Assembly: GCA_046726955.1 (NCBI GenBank) | Contig: JBKPBQ010000485.1 | Coordinates: 1 to 5,205 of the forward strand | Reading direction: 5' to 3' | Length of the DNA: 5,205 bases | Source of the DNA: CAVPGH01 sp046726955 | Lineage (GTDB): Bacteria; Acidobacteriota; Vicinamibacteria; Fen-336 | In this document: one piece after another, positions 4,610 to 5,205 of the stretch | Layout of the letters: every line of letters begins with the position of its first letter | How positions within the stretch are numbered: position 1 is the stretch's first letter | Position numbers and translations under genes: made by a program | Notes under the pieces: generated by a model | The model's input: the letters and a program-made list of their open reading frames with translations, nothing else | Told to the model about the DNA's origin: nothing | Database searches by the model: none

Positions 4610-5205
4610 GCGTCCGCGCGCTCAATCGCGCGCTCCTCGCCCGGCAGCTGCTCCTCGCCCGCGCCCGCCGTCCGGCGCGGGAAGCGATCGAGCACCTCGT
4701 GGGCCTCCAGGCCCAGGTCCCGAACTCTCCCTACCTCGGTCTGTGGACGCGCCTCGAGGGCTTTCGCGCGGAGGACCTCGTCCGGCTCGTCGTGTCGCGG
4801 CGCGCCGTTCGCGCGACGCTGATGCGGGGGACGCTGCACCTCGTCACCGCGCGCGACTACAAGGCGCTCCGCCCGCTCTTCCAGCCGATGCTCTTCCGCA
4901 TGATGCGGGGCGGCTACAGAAGGGACCTCGCGGGAGCGAACCTGACGCGGATCGCGGAGGCGGGGCGAGCGCTCCTGGAAAGCGAGCCCCGCTCGCAAGC
5001 GCAGGTGGCCGCCCTGCTGAAGAAGCGCTGGCCGGGCCGCGCCGCGCGCGCCCTCGGGAACGTCGTGCAGTACGGGGTGCCCCTCGTGCAAGTCACGCCG
5101 CGCGGGATCTGGGGGAGGACGGGCCCGCCGGCCTGGTTGACCGCCGAAGCCTGGCTCGGCCGGGCCTCGGGGAAGCCCGCGACCGTCGATCGGCTGATCG
5201 AGCGC
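4606..5205 (+). CDS. AlkZ/YcaQ-like winged-helix DNA glycosylase-family protein, C-terminus cut by window edge
   Basis: A frame open to the right edge encodes the N-terminal 200 residues of a winged-helix DNA-binding family protein (HTH_42 type, the AlkZ/YcaQ superfamily). Features include LNRALLARQLLLAR (6-19), the GLQAQVPNSPYLGLWTRL segment (33-50), and MRGTLHLVTARDY (73-85). The QAQ at 35-37 corresponds in place to the Q-x-Q catalytic motif described for AlkZ glycosylases, which remove bulky alkylated bases or unhook interstrand crosslinks. Many relatives are uncharacterised, so activity is not certain. The family N-terminus begins only a few residues before LNRALLARQ. In this frame there is no ATG, GTG or TTG between about 4213 and that point. 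The best start is CTG at 4606, inside a CTGA that overlaps the kinase stop, which suggests translational coupling. Other options are a frameshifted fusion with the kinase or a sequence error. Confidence 0.87.
   Translation, partial: MSVRALNRALLARQLLLARARRPAREAIEHLVGLQAQVPNSPYLGLWTRLEGFRAEDLVRLVVSRRAVRATLMRGTLHLVTARDYKALRPLFQPMLFRMMRGGYRRDLAGANLTRIAEAGRALLESEPRSQAQVAALLKKRWPGRAARALGNVVQYGVPLVQVTPRGIWGRTGPPAWLTAEAWLGRASGKPATVDRLIER

Noticed and set aside
4432..5091. A 219-residue minus-strand open frame
   Set aside because: It is antisense to the AlkZ-like coding region and the BRCT end, and its composition is that of a shadow frame.
1..5205. tRNA, rRNA, CRISPR array, insertion sequence or prophage
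   Set aside because: No regularly spaced repeats, transposase-like frame, terminal inverted repeats with target duplication, or tRNA-like cloverleaf was found by eye on either strand.

Overview
The window is very GC-rich and densely coded. It carries secreted or membrane TPR/PEGA proteins, a eukaryote-like Ser/Thr kinase, an ECF42-type sigma factor and a sigma-54-like promoter. This mix suits a large-genome soil or sediment bacterium such as Acidobacteriota or a Myxococcota-like lineage. The taxon is an inference from gene content and base composition only.

Layout: three transcription units run leftwards and one runs rightwards. On the minus strand, the left edge holds the N-terminal 341 residues of a secreted or membrane-anchored TPR - Pro-rich linker - PEGA - TM protein. 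Its gene starts at 1024 and runs off the window. Upstream of it lies a monocistronic gene (1131-1481) for a small exported OB-like protein. That gene has a textbook Shine-Dalgarno, a strong intrinsic terminator and a near-consensus -24/-12 (sigma-54) promoter. Next, also on the minus strand, is a two-gene operon: a DGPF/YCII-family protein (2933-3295) followed by an ECF42-family sigma factor with its long C-terminal extension (1674-2882). This pairing is characteristic of ECF42 loci.

Divergent from that operon, on the plus strand, is a 392-residue protein kinase with a C-terminal BRCT domain (3431-4609). Its stop codon overlaps the apparent start of an AlkZ/YcaQ-like winged-helix DNA glycosylase-family gene (4606 to the right edge). 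No ATG, GTG or TTG precedes the conserved N-terminus of that second gene in frame, so the best start is a CTG in a CTGA overlap. The 135-bp divergent intergenic region contains an inverted repeat. It reads as an ECF42-like promoter on both strands.

The most interesting part is the right half. A kinase fused to BRCT, a module typical of DNA-damage proteins, is apparently co-translated with a DNA-glycosylase-like gene and may share a promoter region with an ECF42 sigma operon. This suggests a phospho-signalling DNA-repair module, which is an inference. No RNA genes, CRISPR arrays or insertion sequences were seen. No gap between genes exceeds 200 bases.
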